A stretch of 19,545 bases of DNA from a bacterium (GTDB lineage: Bacteria > Verrucomicrobiota > Verrucomicrobiae > Limisphaerales > J093). The notes beneath the pieces were generated by a model. That model was not told the DNA's origin, searched no databases, and saw only the letters and a list, made by a program, of their open reading frames with translations. Location: the NCBI GenBank assembly GCA_021839785.1, contig JAKCAB010000489.1, forward strand, positions 1 to 19,545, in the 5' to 3' direction. The position numbers were made by a program, and so were the translations under genes. This document shows positions 9,403 through 16,244 of the stretch, piece after piece. Numbering within the stretch: position 1 is the first letter of the stretch; each line of letters opens with the position of its first letter.

Positions 9403-9426
9403 TGCGCTTGGCCCAAGGCAAGCGCA
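9403..9426. other. Perfect 8-bp inverted repeat in the isomerase leader
   Basis: TGCGCTTG (9403-9410) and CAAGCGCA (9419-9426) form a perfect 8-bp stem around an 8-base loop. It lies 25-48 bases upstream of the isomerase start on the minus strand, in the 242-base space between that gene and the divergent sigma factor gene. It could be an operator or a leader hairpin. I see nothing else recognisable in this gap. Confidence 0.3.
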
Positions 9427-9620
9427 GCCACGGGCGCAAAGCAAGGCTGTTCGCGACAGCACACAGGCCGGAACAGCGCCGACAACGTTCTGCGGTTGGC
9501 CCGAACGATCATGCCCAAGACCGCGTCAAGACGAGAACGAACGCGTTGACCGTGGCCCCCGCCGCGAGAAAGCTTCTAAGAAATTCCCGGCTGGCACGTT
9601 AATCAGATGCGAGGCTCAAC

Positions 9621-10193
9621 ATGCAGGAAACAGATCAGACGGCCGGCAATGAAGTTGCCAACGCCGAGGGCGACTGGGTCATGGAGGCCTTCCGCCAGCA
9701 CCAAGCCGCGTTGGTGAGTTACGTCCAGCACGTGCTGGGCGACCTCGATCAAGCCCGCGACGTGGTGCAGGAGGCTTTCCTGCGGTTGTGCCGCGAAGAC
9801 GATTCGGCCCTGCGTGGCCGCGTGGCGCCGTGGTTGTACACGGTCTGCCGGCGGCGGGCCTTGGACCTCCTGCGAAAGGAGCGTCGCATGCAACCGATCA
9901 ACGAAATCCAGAGCGAGCGATGGGCAAGCCGCGAGCCGACGCCGGCCGCCGCGGCCGAGACAAACGACCAGGCCGGCCGCGCGCTGCGTTTCCTGCAACG
10001 ACTGCCGGAAAATCAGCGCGAGGTGGTGGTCCTGAAATTTCAGCACGCGCTCAGCTACCGGGAAATCAGCGGCGTCACCGGCCTGGCGGTCAGCCACGTC
10101 GGCTTCCTGATCCACACCGCCTTGAAAACCCTGCGCCGCTGGCTGGACGTGGAACCCGCGCCCGCGGCCGAACCCGAACGGAGGTCGCCATGA
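9621..10193 (+). CDS. ECF-type RNA polymerase sigma factor
   Basis: A 190-residue extracytoplasmic-function sigma-70 factor, with only regions 2 and 4. Region 2 covers residues about 22-90: VSYVQHVLGDLDQARDVVQE then AFLRLCR (region 2.1-2.2, core binding) and WLYTVCRRRALDLLRKERR (2.3-2.4, -10 recognition). An Ala/Glu-rich linker follows (105-120). Region 4 covers 120-175: LRFLQRLPENQREVVVLKF, then a helix-turn-helix at SYREISGVTGLAVSHVGF that reads the -35. A GAGG Shine-Dalgarno at 9611-9614 sits six bases before the ATG and supports this start. The stop overlaps the next gene in an ATGA, with GGAGG at 10180-10184 serving the downstream start, so the two are translationally coupled. The partner starts with an anti-sigma-like segment, which suggests it controlled this factor. 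With the partner broken, the factor may be unrestrained or silent. Confidence 0.93.
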   Translation: MQETDQTAGNEVANAEGDWVMEAFRQHQAALVSYVQHVLGDLDQARDVVQEAFLRLCREDDSALRGRVAPWLYTVCRRRALDLLRKERRMQPINEIQSERWASREPTPAAAAETNDQAGRALRFLQRLPENQREVVVLKFQHALSYREISGVTGLAVSHVGFLIHTALKTLRRWLDVEPAPAAEPERRSP

Positions 10194-10492
10194 ATCTCAC
10201 CCCCGACAATCCCAAACTCACCGCCTACGTGCTCGAAGAACTTGACCCCGCCGAGCAGGCGGCCGTGGGCGCCACCATCCAAGACTCCGCCCCGCTCTAC
10301 GAGGAAACGCTGCAAATTTACGCCACCGCCCGCTGGCTGGTGGACGGATTGAAGGACGCGCCGCAACCGGGCCTCGATGCGGACCGGGAGGCGGTCGTTA
10401 CCCAGACCATCGAACGACGGGCAGTTTCGGGCGCGGGAGCCCTCGCGGCCTGCGTCGCCATCGCGCCGGACACGAGTGGAATCCGGCGCTGA
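10190..10492 (+). pseudogene. N-terminal fragment of a YfbK-like von Willebrand factor type A protein (anti-sigma-like segment)
   Basis: The frame starts with MNLTPDNPKLTAYVLEELDP and AEQAAVGATIQDS, an N-terminus found in YfbK-type von Willebrand proteins of Verrucomicrobiota, Planctomycetes and Bacteroidota ('DDPRLTAYALGELD..ER'). It resembles the cytoplasmic part of anti-sigma factors and would contact the coupled sigma factor upstream. Similarity fades after about residue 78 (LDADREAVVTQTIERR), and the frame ends at 10492 after an unrelated tail. An intact homologue would go on into a membrane helix, a von Willebrand N-domain and the full A domain. The C-terminal part of just such a protein is found from about 11545, so this is one half of a broken gene. 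The 100-residue product could still be made, and might still bind the sigma factor. Confidence 0.7.
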
Positions 10493-10559
10493 ATCAGTTT
10501 GTTATTCATGCGAATCGGGGTTCTGGGCGGGGGTTCAGGGTGCGGTGAGGCGCCGCGGC

Positions 10560-10652
10560 TTATAGGCCCAGTTTCGGGGCGATCCACTTGGACCAGACGG
10601 CGCTGGTCACGAGGGCAATGACGGCAGTGAGGATGAACTTCGGCGAGGGCAT
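10560..10652 (-). CDS. Small hydrophobic single-helix peptide (hypothetical)
   Basis: Thirty codons from the ATG at 10652 encode MPSPKFILTAVIALVTSAVW followed by SKWIAPKLGL. This has a short polar N-terminus, one transmembrane-length hydrophobic helix and a basic/aromatic tail. The composition is unlike the Arg/Pro/Gly-rich shadow frames of this GC-rich window, which is why I keep it. The frame stays open upstream to 10775, but that part looks non-coding. I see no clear Shine-Dalgarno and recognise no family. It lies alone in the segment that interrupts the von Willebrand gene. It could be a type I toxin-like peptide, the remnant of a membrane protein, or chance. Confidence 0.35.
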   Translation of the reverse strand: MPSPKFILTAVIALVTSAVWSKWIAPKLGL

Positions 10653-10803
10653 AACGGGCAGTTTTTGGTTCGGCGAACCTTCCGGGCCGTACTTCGGTTC
10701 CGGCCGCATCGGGCCTGTCCGGTTCGACGCCGGCAGTTTCGCGCCGGCTGTGCGCGCGACCAAGCGACAGGACACGACACGAGTCGACAGGTCTCAGTCG
10801 GCT

Positions 10804-10832
10804 TTGACAACCGTTTTGGTTCCAAATAGGTT
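10804..10832 (+). promoter_or_regulatory. Probable promoter of the FitA/VapC module
   Basis: A perfect TTGACA (10804-10809) is followed after 17 bases by TAGGTT (10827-10832), a weak -10. Transcription would begin about 7 bases later, at or next to the antitoxin ATG at 10839, implying a leaderless or nearly leaderless mRNA. The perfect -35 with ideal spacing, just before the module, is the support. Confidence 0.45.
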
Positions 10833-10838
10833 CCACGC

Positions 10839-11090
10839 ATGAGCGTCTCCTTGACTTTGAAAGGCGTGCCCCGTGAGTTGAACGCGGCCTTGAATGCGGC
10901 CGCGCGGCAGCATCGGCGCAGCAAAAATGCCGAAACCATTCTCTGGCTCGAAGAGCGGGCGCAATGGCAGCCGTCCGCCCGTCATGATCCGGCCCAGTTG
11001 CGCCGCGAGGCGCGCGCTTTGGCGCGCAAGTTCACGGTGCGCCTTTCGGAAGCGGAATATCGCCGGTTGGTGCGGGAGGGACGACCATGA
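10839..11090 (+). CDS. Ribbon-helix-helix antitoxin (FitA/VapB-like)
   Basis: An 83-residue DNA-binding antitoxin that would repress its own promoter and block the PIN toxin encoded next. The N-terminus MSVSLTLKGVPRELNAALNA is a beta strand and helix, followed by AARQHRRSKNAETILWLEE, the second helix. This is the FitA-type ribbon-helix-helix pattern ('LTLKGVP.EL...L...A....RS.NAE'). Residues 45-83 (QLRREARALARKF, LSEAEYRRLVREGR) form the helical tail that usually wraps the toxin. The stop overlaps the toxin start in ATGA (11087-11090), the classical coupling. No Shine-Dalgarno is obvious beyond an AGG at 10828-10830. The module sits inside the gap of a broken von Willebrand gene. Confidence 0.85.
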   Translation: MSVSLTLKGVPRELNAALNAAARQHRRSKNAETILWLEERAQWQPSARHDPAQLRREARALARKFTVRLSEAEYRRLVREGRP

Positions 11091-11482
11091 TCGTCGTGGA
11101 CAACAGCGTGCTGGCCGGCTTCGCGTTGGGCATGGACGCTTACCATCAGACCGCCATTCGGGCACATCACAAGGATCCTGACTGGCACGCGCCCGAATTG
11201 GCGCGCAGCGAGTTTCGCAGCGTGGCCGGCGGCTGTCTGCGCCGCGGCGAATCCCTGACCGAGTTGTTGGCGGCGGCGGCGCTTGCGGATAAGACGGCTA
11301 CGTTCTATCGGCTGAACGCCAATGAAGTTTTTGCCATCCTCCAGGAAAGTCCGCTCTCGGCTTACGATGCCGAATTTGTCGCCTTGTCGCGCCGGTTGGG
11401 GTGTCGGTTGGTTACGACCGATAAACTGGTGTTGAAGCACTATCCAGCGCTGACCGTGCGCTTGTCCGACTTCGCCGGCTAG
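11087..11482 (+). CDS. PIN-domain ribonuclease toxin (VapC family)
   Basis: A 131-residue PIN-domain toxin. Such enzymes cleave tRNA or rRNA with a Mg2+/Mn2+ site formed by acidic residues. Asp5 is in the opening strand (MIVVDNSVLAGFAL), Glu42 in LARSEF, Asp94 in SAYDAEFVALSRRL, and Asp112 in LVTTDKLVL. All four usual positions are filled, so the enzyme should be active. YDAEFVALSRRLGCRLVTTD is the most conserved block of the family. It overlaps the antitoxin gene by four bases. Its TAG stop lies in a CTAG at 11479-11482 that also forms the stop of a minus-strand reading frame (see 11479-11545). Confidence 0.9.
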   Translation: MIVVDNSVLAGFALGMDAYHQTAIRAHHKDPDWHAPELARSEFRSVAGGCLRRGESLTELLAAAALADKTATFYRLNANEVFAILQESPLSAYDAEFVALSRRLGCRLVTTDKLVLKHYPALTVRLSDFAG

Positions 11483-11545
11483 AACACCCGCCCCGCCACC
11501 AGCCCGCCGGTCTTCAGGTTCCGCGCGAGGTACTGGCCCGGCGCC
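11479..11545 (-). pseudogene. Possible 3' end of an unidentified minus-strand gene
   Basis: Read on the minus strand this short stretch gives LAPGQYLARNLKTGGLVAGR, then VF and a TAG stop at 11481-11479. The 'L.PG.YL.R....GG...GR' pattern looks like the last beta-hairpin of a secreted beta-sandwich domain (FlgD-like or C-terminal sorting-type domains end this way). Upstream on that strand it runs straight into sequence that is clearly the plus-strand von Willebrand gene. It is therefore at most a 22-codon relic, perhaps brought in with the toxin-antitoxin module. The match is weak and short. Confidence 0.25.
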
Positions 11546-12396
11546 AAGGCCCGGAAGGCGTCAACCGCGTCATTCTCTGCACCGACGGCGATTTCAACGT
11601 CGGCATCGTGAATCCCGCCGAGTTACAGCGGTTGGTCCAGTCCGAGGCGCGATCGGGCGTGTTCCTGTCCGTGCTCGGCTTTGGCGTCGGCAACTACAAG
11701 GATTCGACGATGGAGCGCCTGGCCGATTGCGGCAACGGCAACTACGCTTACGTGGACACGTTGAAGGAAGCGCAAAAGGTGTTGGTTGAGCAAATGAGCG
11801 GCACGCTGGTCGTCGTGGCCAAAGACGTGAAGGCACAGGTCGAATTCAACCCCAGCACCGTTCGCGAATACCGGCTCCTCGGCTACGAAGACCGCACGCT
11901 CGCGCCGCAGGATTTCAACAACGACCGCAAGGACACCGGTGACCTTGGCGCCGGCCACACGGTAACGATGCTTTACGAAATCGCGCCCAACGATGATCGG
12001 TCGCGCCGCTCCGACGTGGACCCGCTGCGCTACCAGCCTTCGCCGCGGCGGCCGATTCCAGGCGCGGCGAGTGACGAGTTGCTGACGCTGAAACTTCGTT
12101 ATCAGGAACCGGACGGCGATGTGAGCCGATTGCTCGAGTTTCCGCTCACGGACAGTGGCCGGACTTACGCGCAGGCGTCGGCCGATTTCAAATTCGCCTC
12201 GGCGGTGGCCGCCTTCGGCATGGTCCTTCGCGCGTCGTCATACAAAGGCTCAGCTACGCTGGGCGGCGTGCGCGAACTCGCCGGGGAGGGCATCGGCCCC
12301 GATCCTGGCGGCTATCGGCAGGAGTTTCTGGACCTGGTCCGGCGGGCGGAAAACCTGAGACCACCGCACCCGCCAACGCCCACTTCGCCTCGGTAG
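11530..12396 (+). pseudogene. C-terminal fragment of a YfbK-like von Willebrand factor type A / DUF3520 protein
   Basis: Homology begins at about 11545-11560 with PEGVNRVILCTDGDFNVG, the A-domain strand carrying the third MIDAS aspartate. It continues through SVLGFGVGNYKDSTMERLAD and GNGNYAYVDTLKEAQKVLVE. The DUF3520 domain follows (VEFNPSTVREYRLLGYEDR, DFNNDRKDTGDLGAGHTV), with FKFASAVAAFGMVLRAS and a C-terminal helix near QEFLDLVRRAE. This is the diagnostic YfbK layout. The MIDAS DxSxS motif, the A-domain N-half, the membrane anchor and the von Willebrand N-domain are all missing. A gene caller would probably start it at GTG 11608, inside the A domain, which cannot be a true start. Its N-terminal partner is at 10190-10492. 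The last codons and stop fall in an inverted repeat, so the C-terminus may also be altered. Confidence 0.85.
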
Positions 12397-12500
12397 GACG
12401 ACGCTCCCGCGAAGCCCAGACTTTTCTCTCGGTCAGCCAGTTGTCCCAGACGAAGGTCTCGTGGTGGATGGGTCGGCTCAGCAGGAGCTTCGCCCTACCG
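12391..12500. repeat. Imperfect inverted repeat, REP/BIME-like
   Basis: The left arm CGGTAGGACGACGCTCCCGC (from 12391) reappears inverted at the right edge, where the minus strand from 12500 reads CGGTAGGGCGAAGCTCCTGC. The arms stay related for about 28 bases and enclose roughly 55 bases. The element includes the stop codon of the von Willebrand fragment and lies in the convergent gap before the PmoA-family gene. The 'GGTAGGGCGA.GCTCC' phrase resembles a dispersed intergenic repeat common in Verrucomicrobia genomes; that is from memory and was not searched. Confidence 0.55.
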
Positions 12501-12544
12501 TATGGACTTTCCCGGCTCGGCAGCCCCCACTGAGGATTGAGTCG

Positions 12545-13630
12545 TTACGGCTTGGTCTTGGCCTCGAGTTCCTTGAGCCACTTCTGGTAGCGCGCTTCGA
12601 GGAACTCGCGCGACTTGTGATCGGGGTAGTTGAGCACCAAGTAGTCGAGTGTGAACTTGTCGCCCTTCTTGTACTCGAGCGGCGCCTGGTCGAGGTTCTG
12701 AGTCGCCGACAGGTAGGCAAACGGGTCGAGCATGCTGAAGAAACGACTTTCGCCGGCGTTGTGCGGGCTGGCAAAGATGGCAGCGGTAACGGGGTGGCCG
12801 TCGATCTCGTGCTCGGTGGCGGCCCAGCGCGCTGGGGTCACGTCGCCCCGCTGCTCGGCCGAATAGGGTGTGTTCTCGGAGTTCAGGTGCTTGGCCTGGT
12901 GGTCGAAGGCGCGCACAAAGCGCATGCCCAGGCCGTGATAGTTCGCGCCGGTGAGCTTGACGACATCCGCGCCGGGGCCGGCGGTGAATTCAGCGTGCCA
13001 CGCCAGCGCCACTTCACCCGCGGCTTCGTCCGCGACGAGGGTGAGCGTGCGCACTTCGCGCAAGAGCGCGCGCTCGAACCGGTCCGGCGCTTCGCGGTTG
13101 GTGTCGGCCAGCCAGAAAATGCCTTGAGTAAACACGGCCATCGGGTGGCCTTCCGGCGTGCGCGCCACGTAACGCATCGGCACGGGCGAGACTTCCTCCA
13201 CGCCCGGATCGTTCGCCTCCTCCCAGAAATTCCGGCCGTTCACGGTGATGCCGTACATGAGGCCGTGGTGATGGCGGTGGTCGGGCGGTGAATCGAGCAG
13301 GAAGTTGTCGCCGCGCAGCGTGCGCAGTTCCTTCACGTACGGCTTGAACTGCTCGGGCGCCATCGAGAACAGGAGCAGGCTGCGGTCGTGCAGCGTGATC
13401 TCGATCTCGGATTTGGAGGGCTTCACGATCATCTTGATCGGCGGCAACTGGAGCACCATGTCCTCCAGCCCCCCGCTCCGGGAGATCAGCGGCGGCGGTT
13501 CTGCACCCAGCAGGGATGCGGCCAGGGCCAAACCGAGCACGCCAACCGGCAGGCGCACCAGCAGACCGGAATTGCGGAGGACACGGCCAGGAGAAACGCG
13601 ATCAAGCTTCATACGCAAAGTGTTTTTCAC
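12545..13630 (-). CDS. Secreted PmoA-family (DUF6807) protein
   Basis: The protein has 361 residues from GTG 13630, or 355 from ATG 13612. It has a typical Sec signal peptide: a basic N-terminus, then LLVRLPVGVLGLALAASLLG, with cleavage likely before AEPP. The mature part has the DUF6807/PmoA-family hallmark: FLLDSPPDHRHHHGLMYGIT and NGRNFWEE, with the histidine cluster usual in the family. GANYHGLGMRF and ARWAATEHEIDGHPVTAAIF are further conserved blocks. The family name comes from a methane-oxygenase label that is not experimentally grounded; members are abundant secreted proteins of Verrucomicrobiota and Planctomycetes, probably in polysaccharide use. The GTG start overlaps the exporter stop in GTGA (13630-13627), which implies coupling. 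The reading frame stays open far upstream over the exporter gene, but that is a shadow. Confidence 0.85.
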   Translation of the reverse strand: MKNTLRMKLDRVSPGRVLRNSGLLVRLPVGVLGLALAASLLGAEPPPLISRSGGLEDMVLQLPPIKMIVKPSKSEIEITLHDRSLLLFSMAPEQFKPYVKELRTLRGDNFLLDSPPDHRHHHGLMYGITVNGRNFWEEANDPGVEEVSPVPMRYVARTPEGHPMAVFTQGIFWLADTNREAPDRFERALLREVRTLTLVADEAAGEVALAWHAEFTAGPGADVVKLTGANYHGLGMRFVRAFDHQAKHLNSENTPYSAEQRGDVTPARWAATEHEIDGHPVTAAIFASPHNAGESRFFSMLDPFAYLSATQNLDQAPLEYKKGDKFTLDYLVLNYPDHKSREFLEARYQKWLKELEAKTKP

Positions 13631-15948
13631 GGCCCAGTCTGGGACCTGGCGGGCGGTTTGGCCAGTCCCAAGCCCGGCCGGCTCAACCAGGCCGGCACCA
13701 GCACCAGCACGGAAGCCTGGGCCGCAATGAACGTGCCGGCCAGCAACAGACCGAAGTGGACGACCGGCGGAAACGACGAGAGCGTGAACAGCGCCAGCAC
13801 GCCCACGAGAATCACGGTGGTCCAGATGATCGGCGGGCCTTTGATCCGCAGGGTCTCCCGCACCGCGTCCGCGGCCGATCGGCCTGCCTGCCGTTCCTCG
13901 CGCCAGTGCGTCAGAAAATGCACGGTGTCGTCCTCGACGATCCCCAGCGCGACGGCGCCGACCATGACGGTGATCGAGTTCAACGGCAATTGGGCGAAGC
14001 CGGCGCCCGCCAGCACGACCGCCACCGGCACGGCGTTCGCGATCACCGCCAGCAAAGCCAGCCGCACCGAGCGCCACAGCACGGCCAGCACCAGCGCGAT
14101 CGTTACCACCGCGCTCCCCGCGCTGTCCACCTGGCTGCGCAAAATCCGGCGGTCTGCTTCGAGGATCGAATGCATGCCTTTCGCGGCCGACACGCTCACG
14201 CCCGCCGGGGCAGTGCGCTCGGCGTAGCCCTGGATTTCGCCGATCAGCCGCAGGTACCGCGTCGCCGGCAAATCCCGCGTGCGCACCACCAGTTCCGCGG
14301 TGCGCGCCGCCGGATCGGCCAGCGCGGCCAGGAACGGGAAATCGTACGAGCGAATCGCCGTCGCGAAGAGCGCGATCAAGAGTGAGCTTTCCGGCAGCTT
14401 CAGCGCTTCCAGCCGGCCGCCTTCCCAAATCTGGTTCACCATCGCCAGCAATTGCGGGTACGAAAAGACACCGGTGGTCTCCGGTCGCGCATCGGCGAAG
14501 CGCTGCACGGCTTCGAGGTAGCGCAAAAAGGCCGGGTCGTTCAGGCCGTTGGTGTGGCCGGAATCGAAGTCGATCTGGACGACGTTGATGCCGCCATAGA
14601 CGCGGTCCAGTTCCTCCAGCGCCTGCCGCGTGGGGCTGCGCGGCGAAAGCGTTTCGATCATGCGCACGTCCGTGCGGACCCGCGCCAAGCCCGCGACGGC
14701 GAACACCGCGGCCAGCGCCGCGACCGACACGATCCACCGCCACCGCGCCTGCACGAACCGCGCCCACCGGCCGGCCAGATCGCCATCGCCCGTCAGTGGA
14801 TTGCGCGTCAGCGCCGGATCGCGCCGCGGCAGCGGCCAGCGGGTGGCGAACAGTTTGAGCAGCGCCAGCCCGGGACCGAAGGTGAAGCCGTGCACGACCG
14901 CCAGGCACAAGGCGCCGAGCCAGCCGAAATCGCGCATTTGCGGGATGCCGCCGACGGTCAACGACAGCAGACCGATGACGGTGGTCAGCGTGGACAGCGC
15001 CGCCGGCCGCACCACCGTTTTCAAGGCGGCGCGGATCGCCTCGTCCGCGCCCAGACCTTCGCCCGCGGCGCGCCGGTAGGCCGTCAGCAAGTGCATCAAC
15101 AAGGTGAGATGAATGCCGGTCAGCAACGGCAGCAACATCACGGAAAAGACGTTCAGTTGCGCGCCGGCCGTGTGAATGACGCCGGGCAGGAGCGCGAGCA
15201 CGGAGACTTGGTTCAACAACGTCAGGACGGTGAGCCGCACCGACCGGAACGTGAGCCAGAGCACGAGCACCACCACGGCGAGCGCCGCGGGCAGGAAGCG
15301 AACCAAGTCGTGGCGCAGCGTGGCGCGGATTTCGTCGGCGATCAGCGGCACCGCCAGGACACGCAACGACAGGCCGGCCGCGCGGAACGGCGCGAGCACC
15401 GCGTCCACCCGGGCGCGAAAGTGCGCCTGCGCCTGCGGGCTGGCAGCCTGGCGATCGTATTGGACGGTCAGCAGCGTGTGCCAGCCGTCGGCCGAGACCA
15501 TGATGTTCCGCACCAGCGGATGGGACAGGCAGAAGGTTTTCAATTCCGCCAGTTCGCCGGGCGTGAGCGGACCGTCCGGGACCAGCGGCACCATGTCGAA
15601 ACCGAACCCGCGCCGCACCGGCTTTACCGAGTGGGTGAGACTCTTGACTTCGAGCACGTCCGGCTGGCGCTCGAAGGCGTCGCTGAGCCGGCGCACGGTG
15701 TCGAGGCCGGCGTTCGTGAAGAGGTTCGTCAGTTCCAGGCTCACGACCAGGACGTCGGTGTCGCCGAGGATTTCGCGGACCTGTTCGTAGCTGGCCAGGC
15801 TGCGTTGGTCGCCTTGGAGCAAGGCCCTCAATTCCGCGCTGACGCCGAACCGGGCGAGCGGAAGCAATAGCGGCAAACAGAGCAACGCCGTAATGGCGAG
15901 CGACGCGCGCGGGAAGCGGAGAAACGGATTCCAATCGCGGCGTGTCAC
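13627..15948 (-). CDS. RND/MMPL-superfamily exporter
   Basis: A 773-residue inner-membrane transporter with the duplicated RND layout. It has an N-terminal helix (about 17-36), a large periplasmic loop (about 37-215), and a helix block from FLPAALAVVVLVLWLTFRSV through IGLLSLTVGGI and the TFGPGLALLKL region (about 215-375). A second single helix follows (near 405-425, WIVSVAALAAVFAVAGLARV), then the second loop (about 425-615) and a second helix block. The second block contains VMVGAVALGIVEDDTVHFLT, where the paired aspartates are the likely proton-relay residues, and ends near 755. Size and motifs fit MMPL/HpnN-like lipid or hydrophobic-molecule exporters rather than tripartite drug pumps, and no membrane-fusion partner is adjacent. 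It starts at GTG 15948. It is coupled to the secreted PmoA-family gene downstream and is divergent from the radical SAM/FAD pair, which suggests it might export a product of that pair. Confidence 0.88.
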   Translation of the reverse strand: MTRRDWNPFLRFPRASLAITALLCLPLLLPLARFGVSAELRALLQGDQRSLASYEQVREILGDTDVLVVSLELTNLFTNAGLDTVRRLSDAFERQPDVLEVKSLTHSVKPVRRGFGFDMVPLVPDGPLTPGELAELKTFCLSHPLVRNIMVSADGWHTLLTVQYDRQAASPQAQAHFRARVDAVLAPFRAAGLSLRVLAVPLIADEIRATLRHDLVRFLPAALAVVVLVLWLTFRSVRLTVLTLLNQVSVLALLPGVIHTAGAQLNVFSVMLLPLLTGIHLTLLMHLLTAYRRAAGEGLGADEAIRAALKTVVRPAALSTLTTVIGLLSLTVGGIPQMRDFGWLGALCLAVVHGFTFGPGLALLKLFATRWPLPRRDPALTRNPLTGDGDLAGRWARFVQARWRWIVSVAALAAVFAVAGLARVRTDVRMIETLSPRSPTRQALEELDRVYGGINVVQIDFDSGHTNGLNDPAFLRYLEAVQRFADARPETTGVFSYPQLLAMVNQIWEGGRLEALKLPESSLLIALFATAIRSYDFPFLAALADPAARTAELVVRTRDLPATRYLRLIGEIQGYAERTAPAGVSVSAAKGMHSILEADRRILRSQVDSAGSAVVTIALVLAVLWRSVRLALLAVIANAVPVAVVLAGAGFAQLPLNSITVMVGAVALGIVEDDTVHFLTHWREERQAGRSAADAVRETLRIKGPPIIWTTVILVGVLALFTLSSFPPVVHFGLLLAGTFIAAQASVLVLVPAWLSRPGLGLAKPPARSQTGP

Positions 15949-16124
15949 AGCGGCACAGGCTAGCGGCCAAATGCCGGCCGCGAAACAAAAAGCGGCGGTG
16001 GTTAAGCCGGAACGATGCTGTTGGATGGGGACCGCACGCGGCCCGCGTGTGATTCCGGTGGCTGCTGACGTCAGTCAGCGGCTGCTCTTTCCGCGTTGGA
16101 TGCGGATAATGGACAGGACGGCGT

Positions 16125-16163
16125 TTCGGCGAGCCGCCGAACACCGCAGGCCAGCGGCCTGCG
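16125..16163. repeat. Two tandem perfect hairpins with AGC loops
   Basis: TTCGGCG-AGC-CGCCGAA (16125-16141) and CGCAGGCC-AGC-GGCCTGCG (16145-16163) are perfect 7- and 8-bp stems with the same three-base loop, separated only by CAC. They lie between the exporter start and the divergent radical SAM gene. The order and form resemble REP-type palindromes dispersed in Verrucomicrobia. In the rest of 15949-16244 I see no gene and no clear promoter. Confidence 0.65.
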
Positions 16164-16244
16164 CTCCCCATTTCTACTGCCTCGTTCCGGCTAAGACCAT
16201 CGCCACCGCCGGTACGACCTTGGATTTTTCCAGGCGACTTCGGC

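Noticed and set aside
8740..9549. A 269-codon plus-strand frame opposite the isomerase
   Set aside because: It is a shadow frame; the minus strand encodes a complete TIM-barrel enzyme with metal ligands.
9590..9612. A TGGCACG motif upstream of the sigma factor gene as a sigma-54 promoter
   Set aside because: The required GC/TTGC element at the correct -12 distance is missing; the GG and the next GC are too far apart.
10588..10842. An 84-codon plus-strand frame before the antitoxin
   Set aside because: There is no recognisable domain, the composition is noise-like, and it overlaps the antitoxin promoter and start.
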